Shown piece by piece: positions 17,497-26,286 of a stretch of 54,788 nt of DNA. A program made the translations under genes and the position numbers. The notes beneath the pieces are model-generated. The model was given only the letters and a program-made list of their open reading frames with translations, made no database searches and was not told where the DNA came from. Source of the DNA: Verrucomicrobiia bacterium (GTDB lineage Bacteria; Verrucomicrobiota; Verrucomicrobiia; Limisphaerales; UBA11358); NCBI GenBank assembly GCA_025451535.1, contig JANWKE010000172.1, positions 1 to 54,788 on the forward strand, in the 5' to 3' direction. How positions within the stretch are numbered: position 1 is the stretch's first letter; the number at the start of each line of letters is the position of its first letter.

Positions 17497-17577
17497 ATTT
17501 ACGATATTGGATTTACGATTTACGAGGGGCCAAACAATTCATAACGGCGCGTAAATCGTAAATCGCAAATCGTAAAT
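17497..17577. repeat. Inverted pair of heptamer arrays between lemA and the M48 gene
   Basis: ATTTACG units run from 17497 to 17524 (three exact, one decayed). About 25 bases later the complementary CGTAAAT units run from 17550 to 17577 (three exact, one with one change). The two arrays could form a long hairpin. The element fills most of the lemA-M48 gap and just touches the protease start. Confidence 0.85.
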
Positions 17578-17596
17578 TTTCTGTTTCGGCAAAAAC

Positions 17597-18199
17597 TCAC
17601 GTGAAGGAAACTTTGGGGGCGTCCTTCTGCTCCGGCTTGTCGATGACGAACAGTTCCGCGGGGCCGAAATTGAACATACCGGCGATGAGGTTGCTGGGAA
17701 AAACTTCACGGTCAGTGTTATAGACCATCACCGAGTCGTTGTAAGCCTGCCGGGCAAAGGAGATCTTGTTTTCCGTCGAGGTCAATTCCTCCGTGAGCTG
17801 CATCATGTTCTGGTTGGCCTTCAAATCGGGATAGGATTCGGAGACCATCATCAGCCGGCTGAGGGTGCCGGCGAGACCGCTTTCGGCGGAGACAAGATTT
17901 TTCATGGCGCTGGCGTCGCCGGGATTGGCGGCAGCGGCCTGCGATGCGGCATAGGCGACGTTGCGCGCCTTGGTGACGTTCTCCAGCGTCTCGCGTTCGT
18001 GTTTGATGTAGCCCTTGGCGATTTCAACGAGATTGGGGATCAAGTCATAGCGGCGTTTGAGCTGCACGTCAATTTGCGCGTAGGCGTTCTTGAACCGGTT
18101 GCGCAGGGTGACGAGTTTGTTGTAACCACCGATGACAAAGCCGACCAGAGCCAGCAACACCACCAGCACGATGACGACAAAAATCAATCCAATAGCCAT
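17597..18199 (-). CDS. lemA: LemA family protein
   Basis: This 200-residue protein has one N-terminal membrane anchor (GLIFVVIVLVVLLALVGFVI) and the LemA coiled-coil body. Signature stretches are YNKLVTLRNRFKNAYAQIDVQLKRRYDLIPNLVE (landmarks: L-R-N, Q-I-D-V-Q-L, R-R-Y-D-L-I-P-N-L), then SESYPDLKANQNMMQL and TENKISFARQAYNDSVMVYNT. A good ribosome site, AAAGGA, lies six bases before this ATG and supports the start. LemA proteins are membrane-bound helical bundles of unclear function, often coupled to M48 proteases or TPM proteins, as here with the downstream gene. Confidence 0.93.
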   Translation of the reverse strand: MAIGLIFVVIVLVVLLALVGFVIGGYNKLVTLRNRFKNAYAQIDVQLKRRYDLIPNLVEIAKGYIKHERETLENVTKARNVAYAASQAAAANPGDASAMKNLVSAESGLAGTLSRLMMVSESYPDLKANQNMMQLTEELTSTENKISFARQAYNDSVMVYNTDREVFPSNLIAGMFNFGPAELFVIDKPEQKDAPKVSFT

Positions 18200-18362
18200 A
18201 TTTTTCCTTTGTTCAGGTTGTCTAACCATTAGGTCAAAGCCGGTCGCCCGGCAATGATAATTTGGACGGTATTTTGGAATCGCACGACCAGCTGTCAAAA
18301 GCAGCGTTATTTATTCCGGGAACCGTCTCACAGGAGGCAGTGACAGTGGATATTTTGCGTGG

Positions 18363-20117
18363 TCAACGGCTGCCAGGCACTTTGGCTTTATCCAAGTCCC
18401 CCCTGGACATCGCGGGCAAATAGACCTGAAGCGTGGAGCCCTTTCCGAGTTCACTTTCCACCAGGATCAGGCCGCCGTGACTTTTGACGATGGACAAGGT
18501 AGTCGACAACCCCAGGCCGGTGCCTTTGCCCAGTTCCTTGGTGGTGAAGAATGGTTCAAAAATCCGGTCACGAATATCCGGCGGAATCCCGTGGCCGTTG
18601 TCGGTTACTTCAAAAAGCACATAAGCGACAGGTTTGGCTTCGGGGTTGAGACTGACGAAATGAGCGTCGGCGGTGAAATTGCGCACCCTCAATTTTAGTT
18701 TGCCACCTTTCGGCATGGCGTCACGCGCGTTAACGCAAAGATTGAGCAGGACCTGGTGCAACTGCGTCATGTCGCCGGAAACCAGGGAGGCATCCGGAGC
18801 AACGTCGGTTTCAACCTGGATGGACTTGCTGAAAGTTTCAGTGGTGATGCGAATGACGTCCCGAATGAGCAGTTGCGGATTCACCGGCATCCGCTGGCCT
18901 TCCAGCCCGCGGCCAAATCCAAGGACTTGCTTGACAATGTCAGCGCCACGCTTGGCGCTGGCTTCCAGCCGGGTCAAGATTCCCAAGCCTTCATCGTCCT
19001 GAACCTTTTGTCGCAAGAGGGCGATGGAAATCAAAATGGGCGCCAAAATGTTGTTCAGGTCGTGGGCAATCCCGGTGGCCAGGCGGCCGATGCTTTCCAT
19101 CCGTTGGGCGCGCAGGAATTGTTCCTCCAGATGCTTTTTATCGGTGATGTCGCGGCCAATGCCAACCAGACCAATAATCGTGCCATGGGCATCGCGCCAG
19201 GGAACTTTCGTGGTGAGCAGCCAGCGGGCTTCCCCATCAGGCCGGATGACTTTCTCTTCCCGGTTGATGACCGGCTGTCCGGTTGTCAGCACCGCTTGAT
19301 CGTCGGTAAAAAATGCCGCCGCAATGTCAGACGGAAAGAGTTCAAAATCGGTCTTACCCAGGACCTCGGCTTCAGTCGTGAGGCCCATGTTTTTCACATC
19401 GCCCGGGTTGGCCAGGACCTTGCGGGCATCGCGGTCCTTTGCGTAGATGCAATCAGGCAGATTATCAATGACCGTGCGCAACAGGTTGCGCTCGGCCGTC
19501 AACCGGAGTTCCGCCTCCTTCTGCCGGGTGATGTCGCGCCCGCCGCCGACCAGACCGATGATGTTGCCGGCGGCATCACGCCGGGGAACCTTCGTGGTGA
19601 GCGTCCAAATGACCTCGCCATCGGCATTGATGACTTTTTCCTCACGGTTGACATGTGATTGCCCTTTCAACACCTCCAGATCATCGGCAAAAAGCTTTTC
19701 CGCAACTTCCCTGGGAAAGAAATCAAAATCTGTTCTTCCCAGCACCTCCGCCTCGCTTTTACAGCCCAGGGCATGGATATCGGCTGCGTTGGACAAGGTT
19801 TTGCGTACAGCCATATCCTTGACGTAAATATAGTCCGGCAGGTTATCAATCAAGGCACGCAACAGATTGCGCTCCTCCAGAAGCCTGGTCTCCATCTCTC
19901 TTTGTTTGGAGATGTCTGACAGGGCACCGACCATGCGCACGGGCTTGCCTTTGGCGTCATGAACCACATAGCCACGATCCAATACGTCCGCATACAGGCC
20001 GTTCTGGCACAAAAACCGGTATTCCTCCCGCCAGAATTCCTTGCCGCTGCGGATCTCACCGCTTGAATGCTTTCCTCCACGCGGGCCCGATCTTCCGGGT
20101 GAATGCGGTTGACCCAA
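18363..20117 (-). CDS. PAS-domain sensor histidine kinase (N-terminus in another frame)
   Basis: The frame encodes two full PAS domains and part of a first one. PAS units lie at about residues 80-200 and 205-325; each has the LPDYIYVKD or LPDCIYAKD core and ends in a PAC segment such as [21 protein letters not shown]. The kinase core follows: an H-box [22 protein letters not shown] (phospho-acceptor in HDLNN), the N-box [15 protein letters not shown], and G boxes [11 protein letters not shown] and [20 protein letters not shown]. There is no receiver domain and no membrane segment, so the kinase looks cytoplasmic. Its codons upstream of about 20060 are not PAS-like. The missing N-terminus lies in another frame (20062-20326), so the gene is frameshifted. 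Confidence 0.75.
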   Translation of the reverse strand: MGQPHSPGRSGPRGGKHSSGEIRSGKEFWREEYRFLCQNGLYADVLDRGYVVHDAKGKPVRMVGALSDISKQREMETRLLEERNLLRALIDNLPDYIYVKDMAVRKTLSNAADIHALGCKSEAEVLGRTDFDFFPREVAEKLFADDLEVLKGQSHVNREEKVINADGEVIWTLTTKVPRRDAAGNIIGLVGGGRDITRQKEAELRLTAERNLLRTVIDNLPDCIYAKDRDARKVLANPGDVKNMGLTTEAEVLGKTDFELFPSDIAAAFFTDDQAVLTTGQPVINREEKVIRPDGEARWLLTTKVPWRDAHGTIIGLVGIGRDITDKKHLEEQFLRAQRMESIGRLATGIAHDLNNILAPILISIALLRQKVQDDEGLGILTRLEASAKRGADIVKQVLGFGRGLEGQRMPVNPQLLIRDVIRITTETFSKSIQVETDVAPDASLVSGDMTQLHQVLLNLCVNARDAMPKGGKLKLRVRNFTADAHFVSLNPEAKPVAYVLFEVTDNGHGIPPDIRDRIFEPFFTTKELGKGTGLGLSTTLSIVKSHGGLILVESELGKGSTLQVYLPAMSRGDLDKAKVPGSR

Positions 20118-20326
20118 AAATTGATATCCGAAACCCGTTCGTTCGACGGATATCCGAAGGTTTCACTCGCACCTTCGCTGCGCCACGCCGCGTTGGTTTC
20201 CAGATCCCAATCCCAAAAGACATCATTGGTGGCCCGGGCAATCAATTTGAAGCGTTCGTCGGCCGGCTGGGATGCGCCCGGATGCTTTTGTCGAGGCGCC
20301 TGCTTTGGAGAAGATTTCTGCATCAT
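20062..20326 (-). pseudogene. Frameshifted N-terminal part of the PAS histidine kinase
   Basis: Starting at ATG 20326, this frame reads MMQKSSPKQ and then a good PAS domain start (FKLIARATNDVFWDWDL ... [19 protein letters not shown]) up to SIQA. The other frame continues the same domain as [16 protein letters not shown]. One missing base in the run GCGGTGAG (minus strand, at 20055-20062; GCGGGTGAG would restore the frame) joins the two parts. It could be a real inactivating mutation or a sequencing or assembly error. The minus-strand gene would then run from 20326 to 18363, about 654 residues. Confidence 0.75.
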
Positions 20327-20485
20327 TATTCCAGCCCGCAGCACGGTTCCGGCGCGCGGTGGTTCAAAATTCGATCCATGTTTGCCTGTCGTCTAATTAA
20401 AATCTTCCGGTCCGGCACATGTAATCGTCCAACTGATCGTGGATTCTTAATCCGGGCGCCAACCGGGTGCAAGTTCAATTCCCTT

Positions 20486-21568
20486 TCACGGCTCCACCAG
20501 CACCGGCATGCCCTCCCACGCCAGTTGCATCAAATATTCTGCATCCCAGTTCGCCAGCCGGAAACAGCCGTGCGATTCCGTTCGTCCGATTTGTTCCGGC
20601 GCCGGTGTGCCGTGAATGCCATAACCGGTTTTGTCCAACCCAATCCAGACCACGCCGACGGGGTTGTTGGGGCCGGGCGGCAAAATCAGTTTCTGATTTG
20701 ATTGCTGCGCTTCCGGTGATTCGGGAAACAATTCGGGATCGAATGTGTAATTTGGATCCGGCGCGATGACGACAACGTGCAACTCACCCACCGGCCGTTT
20801 CTCGACCCGTGCGGCGATGCTGCAGGGAAAATGCGCGAGCAGGTTCGTTTCCAGATCAAACGCCTCCAGATATTTGCCATCAAGGTGGATGACCAAAAAG
20901 GCCGCCTTGTCCGCCGGCGGGGGATAATTCACGTCGGGAATTTGCAGGACCGTGCCCGGCGCGACACTCGTCCAGTTCACCGCCGGGTTGAGCAGTTGAA
21001 TCAGTTTGGGGTTCGCGTGGCTTTTTTCGGCCACCAGCTCGAGTTCCGTTTCATAATCCAGTGCCGTCTGTTGCGATTTGGCCAGCCACGTTTTACCCAG
21101 CGGCTGGAGGCGCGCCAGATCATTTGTCGTCACGGTGTAAGTTGTCAACAACGGCGCGTCGAGCGTGAGCCGGACGCGCGTATCGGCATCGAGCACACCG
21201 GTCGCCGGCAGATTTTGCGTTTGCTGAAAGACGGCAACGGCCGCGCGCGTCTGGGAGCCGAGCGCGCTGTCAATGGAACCCGGCGAAATTGCCCGGCGCG
21301 CCAGCGCGATTTGTGTTTCCAGCACGTCGTGAACCGGTCGCGGAAAATCGCCACGCGATTGGCGTGTCAGAACCAGCGGTGGCACCTGCCGCTGGACGGC
21401 AGTCGGGGGCCGGGCAATTTTCCTCGGATGCGCGTGCCGCCACCAAAACCATGTCGCCAGCACCAACGCGGCCAGCACAAGCCACCACATCCAACCCGCG
21501 CGCTTTTGACGCCGCACGCGGGAAGAACGAGGTCGAGTGTCTGGAGGCACGCGGGAATTTAGCCACAA
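20486..21568 (-). CDS. L,D-transpeptidase (YkuD/ErfK family) with peptidoglycan-binding region
   Basis: This 360-residue protein has a basic N-terminus, one membrane anchor (about 30-50, LVLAALVLATWFWW) and a proline-rich linker. A peptidoglycan-binding-like helical domain follows (about 85-135: ISPGSIDSALGSQTRAAVAVFQ, landmarks G-S-I-D and L-G-x-x-T). A LysM-like segment (VAEKSHANPKLIQLLNP) and the YkuD catalytic domain (about 215-360) come next. The active-site motif is SHGCFRLANWD, with the nucleophile Cys, preceded by GIHGTP. These enzymes form 3-3 cross-links or attach proteins to peptidoglycan in the periplasm. The start is uncertain: 21568 is TTG, with GTG at 21550 as an alternative; no in-frame ATG precedes the membrane segment. 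Confidence 0.88.
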   Translation of the reverse strand: MWLNSRVPPDTRPRSSRVRRQKRAGWMWWLVLAALVLATWFWWRHAHPRKIARPPTAVQRQVPPLVLTRQSRGDFPRPVHDVLETQIALARRAISPGSIDSALGSQTRAAVAVFQQTQNLPATGVLDADTRVRLTLDAPLLTTYTVTTNDLARLQPLGKTWLAKSQQTALDYETELELVAEKSHANPKLIQLLNPAVNWTSVAPGTVLQIPDVNYPPPADKAAFLVIHLDGKYLEAFDLETNLLAHFPCSIAARVEKRPVGELHVVVIAPDPNYTFDPELFPESPEAQQSNQKLILPPGPNNPVGVVWIGLDKTGYGIHGTPAPEQIGRTESHGCFRLANWDAEYLMQLAWEGMPVLVEP

Positions 21569-21639
21569 GCATCGCGCCGACCCAAGACAGAACTCACCGG
21601 GCGGATAACCGGCGCTTTAATCTGCCGGAAACAATCCGG

Positions 21640-22341
21640 TTAATCCGGATTCAAAACCGCCTCGCCAATGAGTTTGGCCGCGGCGTTATAATCCATCTGG
21701 CCGGTATTGACGATCAGGTGGTAGAGCAGAGGGTCATCAATGTCGGCGTTGAAATATTTTTTAAGATAGCGGGCGCGGCCCAGGTCTTCCTTGATACAGA
21801 ATTTTTGCGCCTCAGCCCTGGTCATGTCGTAGTATTGATGGGCGTGCTCGACGCGCTTTTCGAACGGAGCCACCAAGCGCACATGCAGCACGCCCGGCAA
21901 TCGGGCCGTGACCACGTTGCCGCCACGGCCAATCAGGATCACCCTGCCCATGGACGCCAGCCCGAGCATGGTTTCAGCGGTTTGATGGACGATGGTTTGC
22001 AACGGAGGATGCACCTCGAACATTTCGTCCAGGAAATCCTCCAGTTGCGAGACACGATCCTCCGGTAAAAATTTGGCCAGGCAAGGAGGCAAATCATGCT
22101 CTTCAAGCACTTTGTCTATAAGATTACGGTCAAAGACCGTCCAAGGGGCAGCGCCCCGGGAATGTTCCTGCAAATAATGCGCAAGCTTCTCGGCAACCAC
22201 CAATGCGCCACACCCGGTTTGGCGGGAAATCGTCACAGCCCGGCGGATGCCGCTTTTCGCGAATACCGTGGTATCGTCGGCAGATTGTAATTGGCTGCTG
22301 ATGAATGACGCACAAGGATCAACGCCACGAGTTTCCATCAT
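21640..22341 (-). CDS. Cytidylate kinase-like family protein
   Basis: This 233-residue protein belongs to the cytidylate-kinase-like family (Cytidylate_kin2 type). It opens its nucleotide fold with RRAVTISRQTGCGALVVAEKLAHYL, in which SRQTGCGA takes the place of the P-loop. FDRNLIDKVLEEH, MGRVILIGRGGNVV and PGVLHVRLVAPFEKRVE follow, then a C-terminal helical part ending in IGEAVLNPD. Family members are predicted to phosphorylate nucleoside monophosphates or related small molecules, but this branch has no proven substrate. True Cmk is shorter in its N-terminus and has GPSGSGKG. The gene is preceded by about 310 bases without genes that contain a possible promoter. Confidence 0.8.
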   Translation of the reverse strand: MMETRGVDPCASFISSQLQSADDTTVFAKSGIRRAVTISRQTGCGALVVAEKLAHYLQEHSRGAAPWTVFDRNLIDKVLEEHDLPPCLAKFLPEDRVSQLEDFLDEMFEVHPPLQTIVHQTAETMLGLASMGRVILIGRGGNVVTARLPGVLHVRLVAPFEKRVEHAHQYYDMTRAEAQKFCIKEDLGRARYLKKYFNADIDDPLLYHLIVNTGQMDYNAAAKLIGEAVLNPD

Positions 22342-22655
22342 AATGACCCTCTGAGGTTGAAGATTGAGGTGCAGGATTGCGGACGCCTCTGCCTTCCTGT
22401 CCGCACAAGGCTTCTTGTATCCGTTGGATTTGCATTTTTGACCATAACGGCCTCAACGGTTTCAAGTCGGCGACGGCCTTTCCTGTCCGGTTTCGCCTTT
22501 TCTTAATCCACAATACGCTTCTAACGTCATTGATTTCAAGGGCCCCAAGGCGATTTGATGACCGCTAATGTAAATTATAAAGTAAACAAACGACTGTTAA
22601 CCATGCCGGACGTCTTCAAATCAAGTGTCGAAGGTGGCGGCCCGACCTGGGATGC
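22342..22655. other. Gene-free gap of about 310 bases
   Basis: No convincing gene was found on either strand between the cytidylate-kinase-like gene and the aminotransferase. The segment near 22350-22382 has a loose seven-base rhythm (GAGGTTG, AAGATTG, AGGTGCA, GGATTGC) that may be a decayed heptamer array. A possible minus-strand promoter lies near 22574-22600. Confidence 0.5.
22574..22600 (-). promoter_or_regulatory. Possible promoter for the cytidylate-kinase-like gene
   Basis: On the minus strand TTAACA (22600-22595) and a perfect TATAAT (22579-22574) are 15 bases apart. The spacing is short of the ideal 17, and the site is about 230 bases before the ATG at 22341. Confidence 0.3.
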
Positions 22656-23489
22656 CTAGGATTTGACAAGCAGTTCGCGATACGCGTTGAAAATTTGATC
22701 CACCAAGGGTGAGGATGCGACGGGCTCGCCGTCGAAGGTTGCCACCGGGATAATGCCGAACGCACTTTGGGTGATGAAGAGGCCTTCGGAGTTTTTCAAC
22801 GCCCCGGGTTTGACGACGCGTTTGTTGGTCAGCAGTCTGAGCGCCTGGCAGATCTCCAGCACTACGGCGCGCGTGATGCCCGGCAACACCCCACGGCCCG
22901 TCGGGGTCGTGCAAACCTTGTCGTCGTAAACCCAGAATACATTGCCGCTCGCGGTCTCGGCCACCTCGCCATTCGTGTTGATCAACAGCGCCTCATCCGC
23001 ACCTTGCTCAGCTGCCTCGGCGCGCGCCATGACATGCGTGAGTTTGTTCAAGGTTTTGAAGGACGACAATGGATCGGCGGCCAGCACCCGGAACGACGAG
23101 GTGATCAAACTCCAATGCAGAGGATTTTCTGACGGCGGTGCGACATGCAACGTCATCACCATTGTCGGTCTGCCTTCAGCTTTAGGCGTATAACCGCGCG
23201 CACCCGGCCCGCGTGTCAACGTCACGCGCAGAATGGCCTCCGACATCTGGTTCTGTTCAATGAGTTGCTCAACAAATTCCTGCAATGCCTTCGGCGCAAA
23301 AGGTGGTTTGATTTTCAGGAAATCGGCGCCGCGCGTCATCCGTTCCAGGTGCTGCGCCAGGCGGAAGGGCCGGCCGTTCACAACGCGTACTGTCTCGAAA
23401 AGCCCGTCGCCATACATGAAACCACGGTCATTGACGGGAATGACCGCTTCCGCTTCGGGCACAAACCGGCCATTGAGGAAAATGGTCAT
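22656..23489 (-). CDS. Class IV aminotransferase (aminodeoxychorismate lyase or branched-chain aminotransferase type)
   Basis: This 277-residue PLP enzyme has the fold-type IV hallmarks. NDRGFMYGDGLFETVRV is at the start (residues 20-36). The arginine in LAQHLERM follows, and KTLNKLTHVMARAEA holds the likely PLP lysine. EALLINTNGEVAETASGNVFWV comes next, and PTGRGVLPGITRAVVLEI binds the cofactor phosphate. It could be PabC, which makes p-aminobenzoate from aminodeoxychorismate, or a branched-chain or D-amino acid aminotransferase. The nearby pabB (26265-27767, same strand) makes PabC attractive, but three residues cannot settle it by eye. It is divergent from the ECF fusion gene. Confidence 0.85.
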   Translation of the reverse strand: MTIFLNGRFVPEAEAVIPVNDRGFMYGDGLFETVRVVNGRPFRLAQHLERMTRGADFLKIKPPFAPKALQEFVEQLIEQNQMSEAILRVTLTRGPGARGYTPKAEGRPTMVMTLHVAPPSENPLHWSLITSSFRVLAADPLSSFKTLNKLTHVMARAEAAEQGADEALLINTNGEVAETASGNVFWVYDDKVCTTPTGRGVLPGITRAVVLEICQALRLLTNKRVVKPGALKNSEGLFITQSAFGIIPVATFDGEPVASSPLVDQIFNAYRELLVKS

Positions 23490-23596
23490 GTGTTCCTAAT
23501 GCGCCTTCAACTATCGCAAACGCGGCCGTTTCGCGAGTTGAAAATTTATTCAAAAAGGATGTCCGGTTCTAGCCAGATCAGGCATTTAATAGATGA

Positions 23597-25450
23597 ATGC
23601 AGGCAATGGACGACCTCGCACTGTTGCGCGAATACGTGACGCGCCACTCGGAAGCAGCCTTTGCAGAACTGGTGGGTCGGCGCATCGGTTTCGTCTATTC
23701 GGCGGCGTTGCGGCAAGTGCGCGAACCGCTGATGGCCGAAGAAATCACGCAGGCGGTATTTATCATTCTCGCGCAAAAGGCCGGGCGTCTTTCTGAAAAA
23801 ACCGTCTTGATCGGCTGGCTGTTCCGGACGACACGCTACACCGCACTCGCGCAAATCCGAGTTGCCGCCGGACGACGGCGACGGGAAAAGGAGGTTCAAA
23901 TGCAACCCCAACTTCAAGCTGCCGCGCCCGACTCGCCGTGGGAGCAAATGTCGCCGTTGCTGGACGAAGCACTGGCCGCGCTGGGTGAAAAGGACCGGCG
24001 GGCCTTGCTGCTGCGTTTCTTCGAAAACAAATCACTGGCGGAAATTGGAAATTCTCTGGGCATGGGCGAAGATACCGCGCGCAAGCGGATCCGCCGTGCG
24101 TTGGAAAAATTGCACCGCTATTTTTCCAAACGTGGCGTTTCCTCAACCACAGCCATAATCGCAGGAGAAATCTCCGCCAACTCCGTTCAAGCCGTGCCAC
24201 TGGTCCTGCCGAAATCCGTGGCCGCCGTGGCCATTGCCAAAGGTGTGGCGGCTTCAACTTCAATCCTGACCCTCATCCATGGAGCATTGAAAATGATGGC
24301 ATGGACAAAGGCAAAAAATACAGTGGTCACCGGTGGCTTGATGCTCATCATTGCCGGAATGGGCATTGTCGCTATCGATGCAACACATTCCTGGCGCGCG
24401 GCGCATTATCCAAACATTCAGGGCACATGGGAAGGAGTCATGCTGCTGGACAACGCCGGCGTTAGCGCTGGCGAGGCAGCGAGAACGCACGTTGTGCTAA
24501 GACTAACCAAGACAAATGACGTTTATAGGGCAACCACCGATTGGATAGAAATGGGCAGGAAGGATGCATCGATGGGCAAGGTCGTCTACAATTATCCATT
24601 TCTCCAGATCGAAAGGAACGTGAGGGATATATGGAAGCTGAGGGTGAATGCGGATGCGACACAAATGATTCTGGATCATGCGATTCATTTTATCCAACCG
24701 GATCCCATTTTATTCCTGCGCACGGCCTCGCCGGAGCCGGTTCCGCCGCGGCTGACCGAAGCAGAGTTTGCGCCTCGCGCTGGTTCAGAACTCCAGGGCT
24801 ACTGGGAAGGCAAGGTCGACACCGGGTCGAACGCAGTGCATGTAAATTTGAAAATCGTGGACAAAGGGGATGGGACATTCCGCGCGGAGATGAGCTGGCC
24901 GGAGTTGGGGGCTTACGGGCGACCGGCGAGAGGCAATTACCAGAGGTCGCTGGTCAAATTTCAGGACAACATTGGTCAGGGCTTATTCCAGGGAGCCGTC
25001 AACGCAAATGACACTGAAATGAATGGCTCATGGACGCACGGCGGGAAATCAATCCCGGCAAGTCTCAAACGCGCCAATTATCGCGCGGAATATCTTGTTG
25101 ATGCGGACAAAGACTATTCGTCCAAATCCAAGGACGATTTGCAGGGGCATTGGAAAGGATCATGGGTTGTCACCATCGCTAGATCCAAAGCGACGATCCG
25201 GCTGGCGCTAAACATCGCCAGGTTGCCTGACGATTCCTATTCTGCTGCGCTTTACAACGTAGACCAATTTGGGAATGACGGTCCGATTTCTCCATCAGAG
25301 TTCAATTACGATTTCCCGAATTTGCGCCTGAAATGGAATCAGATTGGCTGCACTTACGAAGGAACGTTCAAAGACGGCAATCTCGTTGGCGTTTGGTTTC
25401 AGGGCGGCGGCGGTTTTCCGCTGACTTTTGAAAGGACCGGGGCAGAATGA
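23597..25450 (+). CDS. ECF sigma factor fused to a membrane segment and three extracytoplasmic repeats
   Basis: This 617-residue protein starts as an ECF sigma factor. Region 2 spans about residues 6-75 ([35 protein letters not shown] and [13 protein letters not shown]). Region 4 spans about 118-170 ([23 protein letters not shown] with the helix-turn-helix [19 protein letters not shown]). A linker with Ala/Val-rich helices leads to one membrane segment (about 240-263, [18 protein letters not shown]). After it come three related beta-rich units, each starting with Q-G-x-W-x-G: IQGTWEG (about 273), LQGYWEG (about 399) and LQGHWKG (about 514). A sigma factor that is itself membrane-bound and carries its own outer domain is suggested. 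Its stop overlaps the next start by ATGA. The signal and target are unknown. Confidence 0.8.
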   Translation: MQAMDDLALLREYVTRHSEAAFAELVGRRIGFVYSAALRQVREPLMAEEITQAVFIILAQKAGRLSEKTVLIGWLFRTTRYTALAQIRVAAGRRRREKEVQMQPQLQAAAPDSPWEQMSPLLDEALAALGEKDRRALLLRFFENKSLAEIGNSLGMGEDTARKRIRRALEKLHRYFSKRGVSSTTAIIAGEISANSVQAVPLVLPKSVAAVAIAKGVAASTSILTLIHGALKMMAWTKAKNTVVTGGLMLIIAGMGIVAIDATHSWRAAHYPNIQGTWEGVMLLDNAGVSAGEAARTHVVLRLTKTNDVYRATTDWIEMGRKDASMGKVVYNYPFLQIERNVRDIWKLRVNADATQMILDHAIHFIQPDPILFLRTASPEPVPPRLTEAEFAPRAGSELQGYWEGKVDTGSNAVHVNLKIVDKGDGTFRAEMSWPELGAYGRPARGNYQRSLVKFQDNIGQGLFQGAVNANDTEMNGSWTHGGKSIPASLKRANYRAEYLVDADKDYSSKSKDDLQGHWKGSWVVTIARSKATIRLALNIARLPDDSYSAALYNVDQFGNDGPISPSEFNYDFPNLRLKWNQIGCTYEGTFKDGNLVGVWFQGGGGFPLTFERTGAE

Positions 25451-26286
25451 TCTTTCATTATAATTCAAATCCGCGGAGACATCATTTGAAAGACACCGGC
25501 CAGAGACGGGCATTCACGTTGATCGAATTGCTGGTGGTCATCGCCATCATCGGAATATTGGCGGCGTTGTTGCTGCCTGCCGTCAGCCTGGCCAAGCGCA
25601 GAGTCCAACGGATGGTCTGCCTGAACAATGTCCGGCAGATCAACCTGGCGATCCGAATGTATTGCGATGATAACAACGGCCGCACCCCGGTCGACGCGAG
25701 CGCGGTGGCCAATGCCAAAGACTTTCTTGATTATGACCTGGCCAACTGTTTTACCTATCGGCAGTTGATCGGGCAATACGTTGGCTTAAAGGGAGATCCT
25801 TCGCCTCACGACCGACTCTTTGTCTGCCCGGCGGACACATTTTCTTACGGCTTGGAGAGCCCTTCCCTTTCAATCACCTACCAATCCACAAGTTACCACG
25901 ACTCCCCCTTCACCCGGTTTTCGAGTTATGCGTTCAACGGTGGGATCACCAATCTTTTCAGCGTTTACACCAATGCCATCGGCTTGCGAAGTGAAAAATT
26001 CGACGCGATAAGACACCCGGCCAGAGCCGTTCTGGATCCGGAGGATTCGGCTTTTTGGCCTTTCTCCTGGCATGACCGCGGCAACGCCTCCGCGTTCGGC
26101 GCGGTCACTTTTAACAATGGAGCGGTTCTTTTTGACGACGCCAAAAACATAGTAGGTTTCGTGGACGGCCATGTCAGTTACGTCAAAATCTTCTGGAATC
26201 CCAGCCCGGTCCAACCGGGTGTCTGGGCCGTGGCAATCCAATACGATCCGCCCGCCGGATACGATTACCAATGGAGCGGAAATTGA
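25447..26286 (+). CDS. Type II secretion/type IV pilin-like pseudopilin (DUF1559-like)
   Basis: This 279-residue protein carries a prepilin leader at about residues 16-24 ([14 protein letters not shown]): the peptidase would cut before Phe, and Glu5 is present. The hydrophobic helix [21 protein letters not shown] follows. The body resembles the large family of verrucomicrobial and planctomycetal pseudopilins with [19 protein letters not shown], and VDGHVSYVK near the end is the H-x-DGHV signature. These proteins are assembled into pseudopili or anchored in the membrane; their individual roles are mostly unknown. The start codon overlaps the upstream stop (ATGA), so translation is probably coupled to the ECF fusion. 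The 3' end overlaps pabB on the other strand by 22 bases. Confidence 0.85.
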   Translation: MIFHYNSNPRRHHLKDTGQRRAFTLIELLVVIAIIGILAALLLPAVSLAKRRVQRMVCLNNVRQINLAIRMYCDDNNGRTPVDASAVANAKDFLDYDLANCFTYRQLIGQYVGLKGDPSPHDRLFVCPADTFSYGLESPSLSITYQSTSYHDSPFTRFSSYAFNGGITNLFSVYTNAIGLRSEKFDAIRHPARAVLDPEDSAFWPFSWHDRGNASAFGAVTFNNGAVLFDDAKNIVGFVDGHVSYVKIFWNPSPVQPGVWAVAIQYDPPAGYDYQWSGN

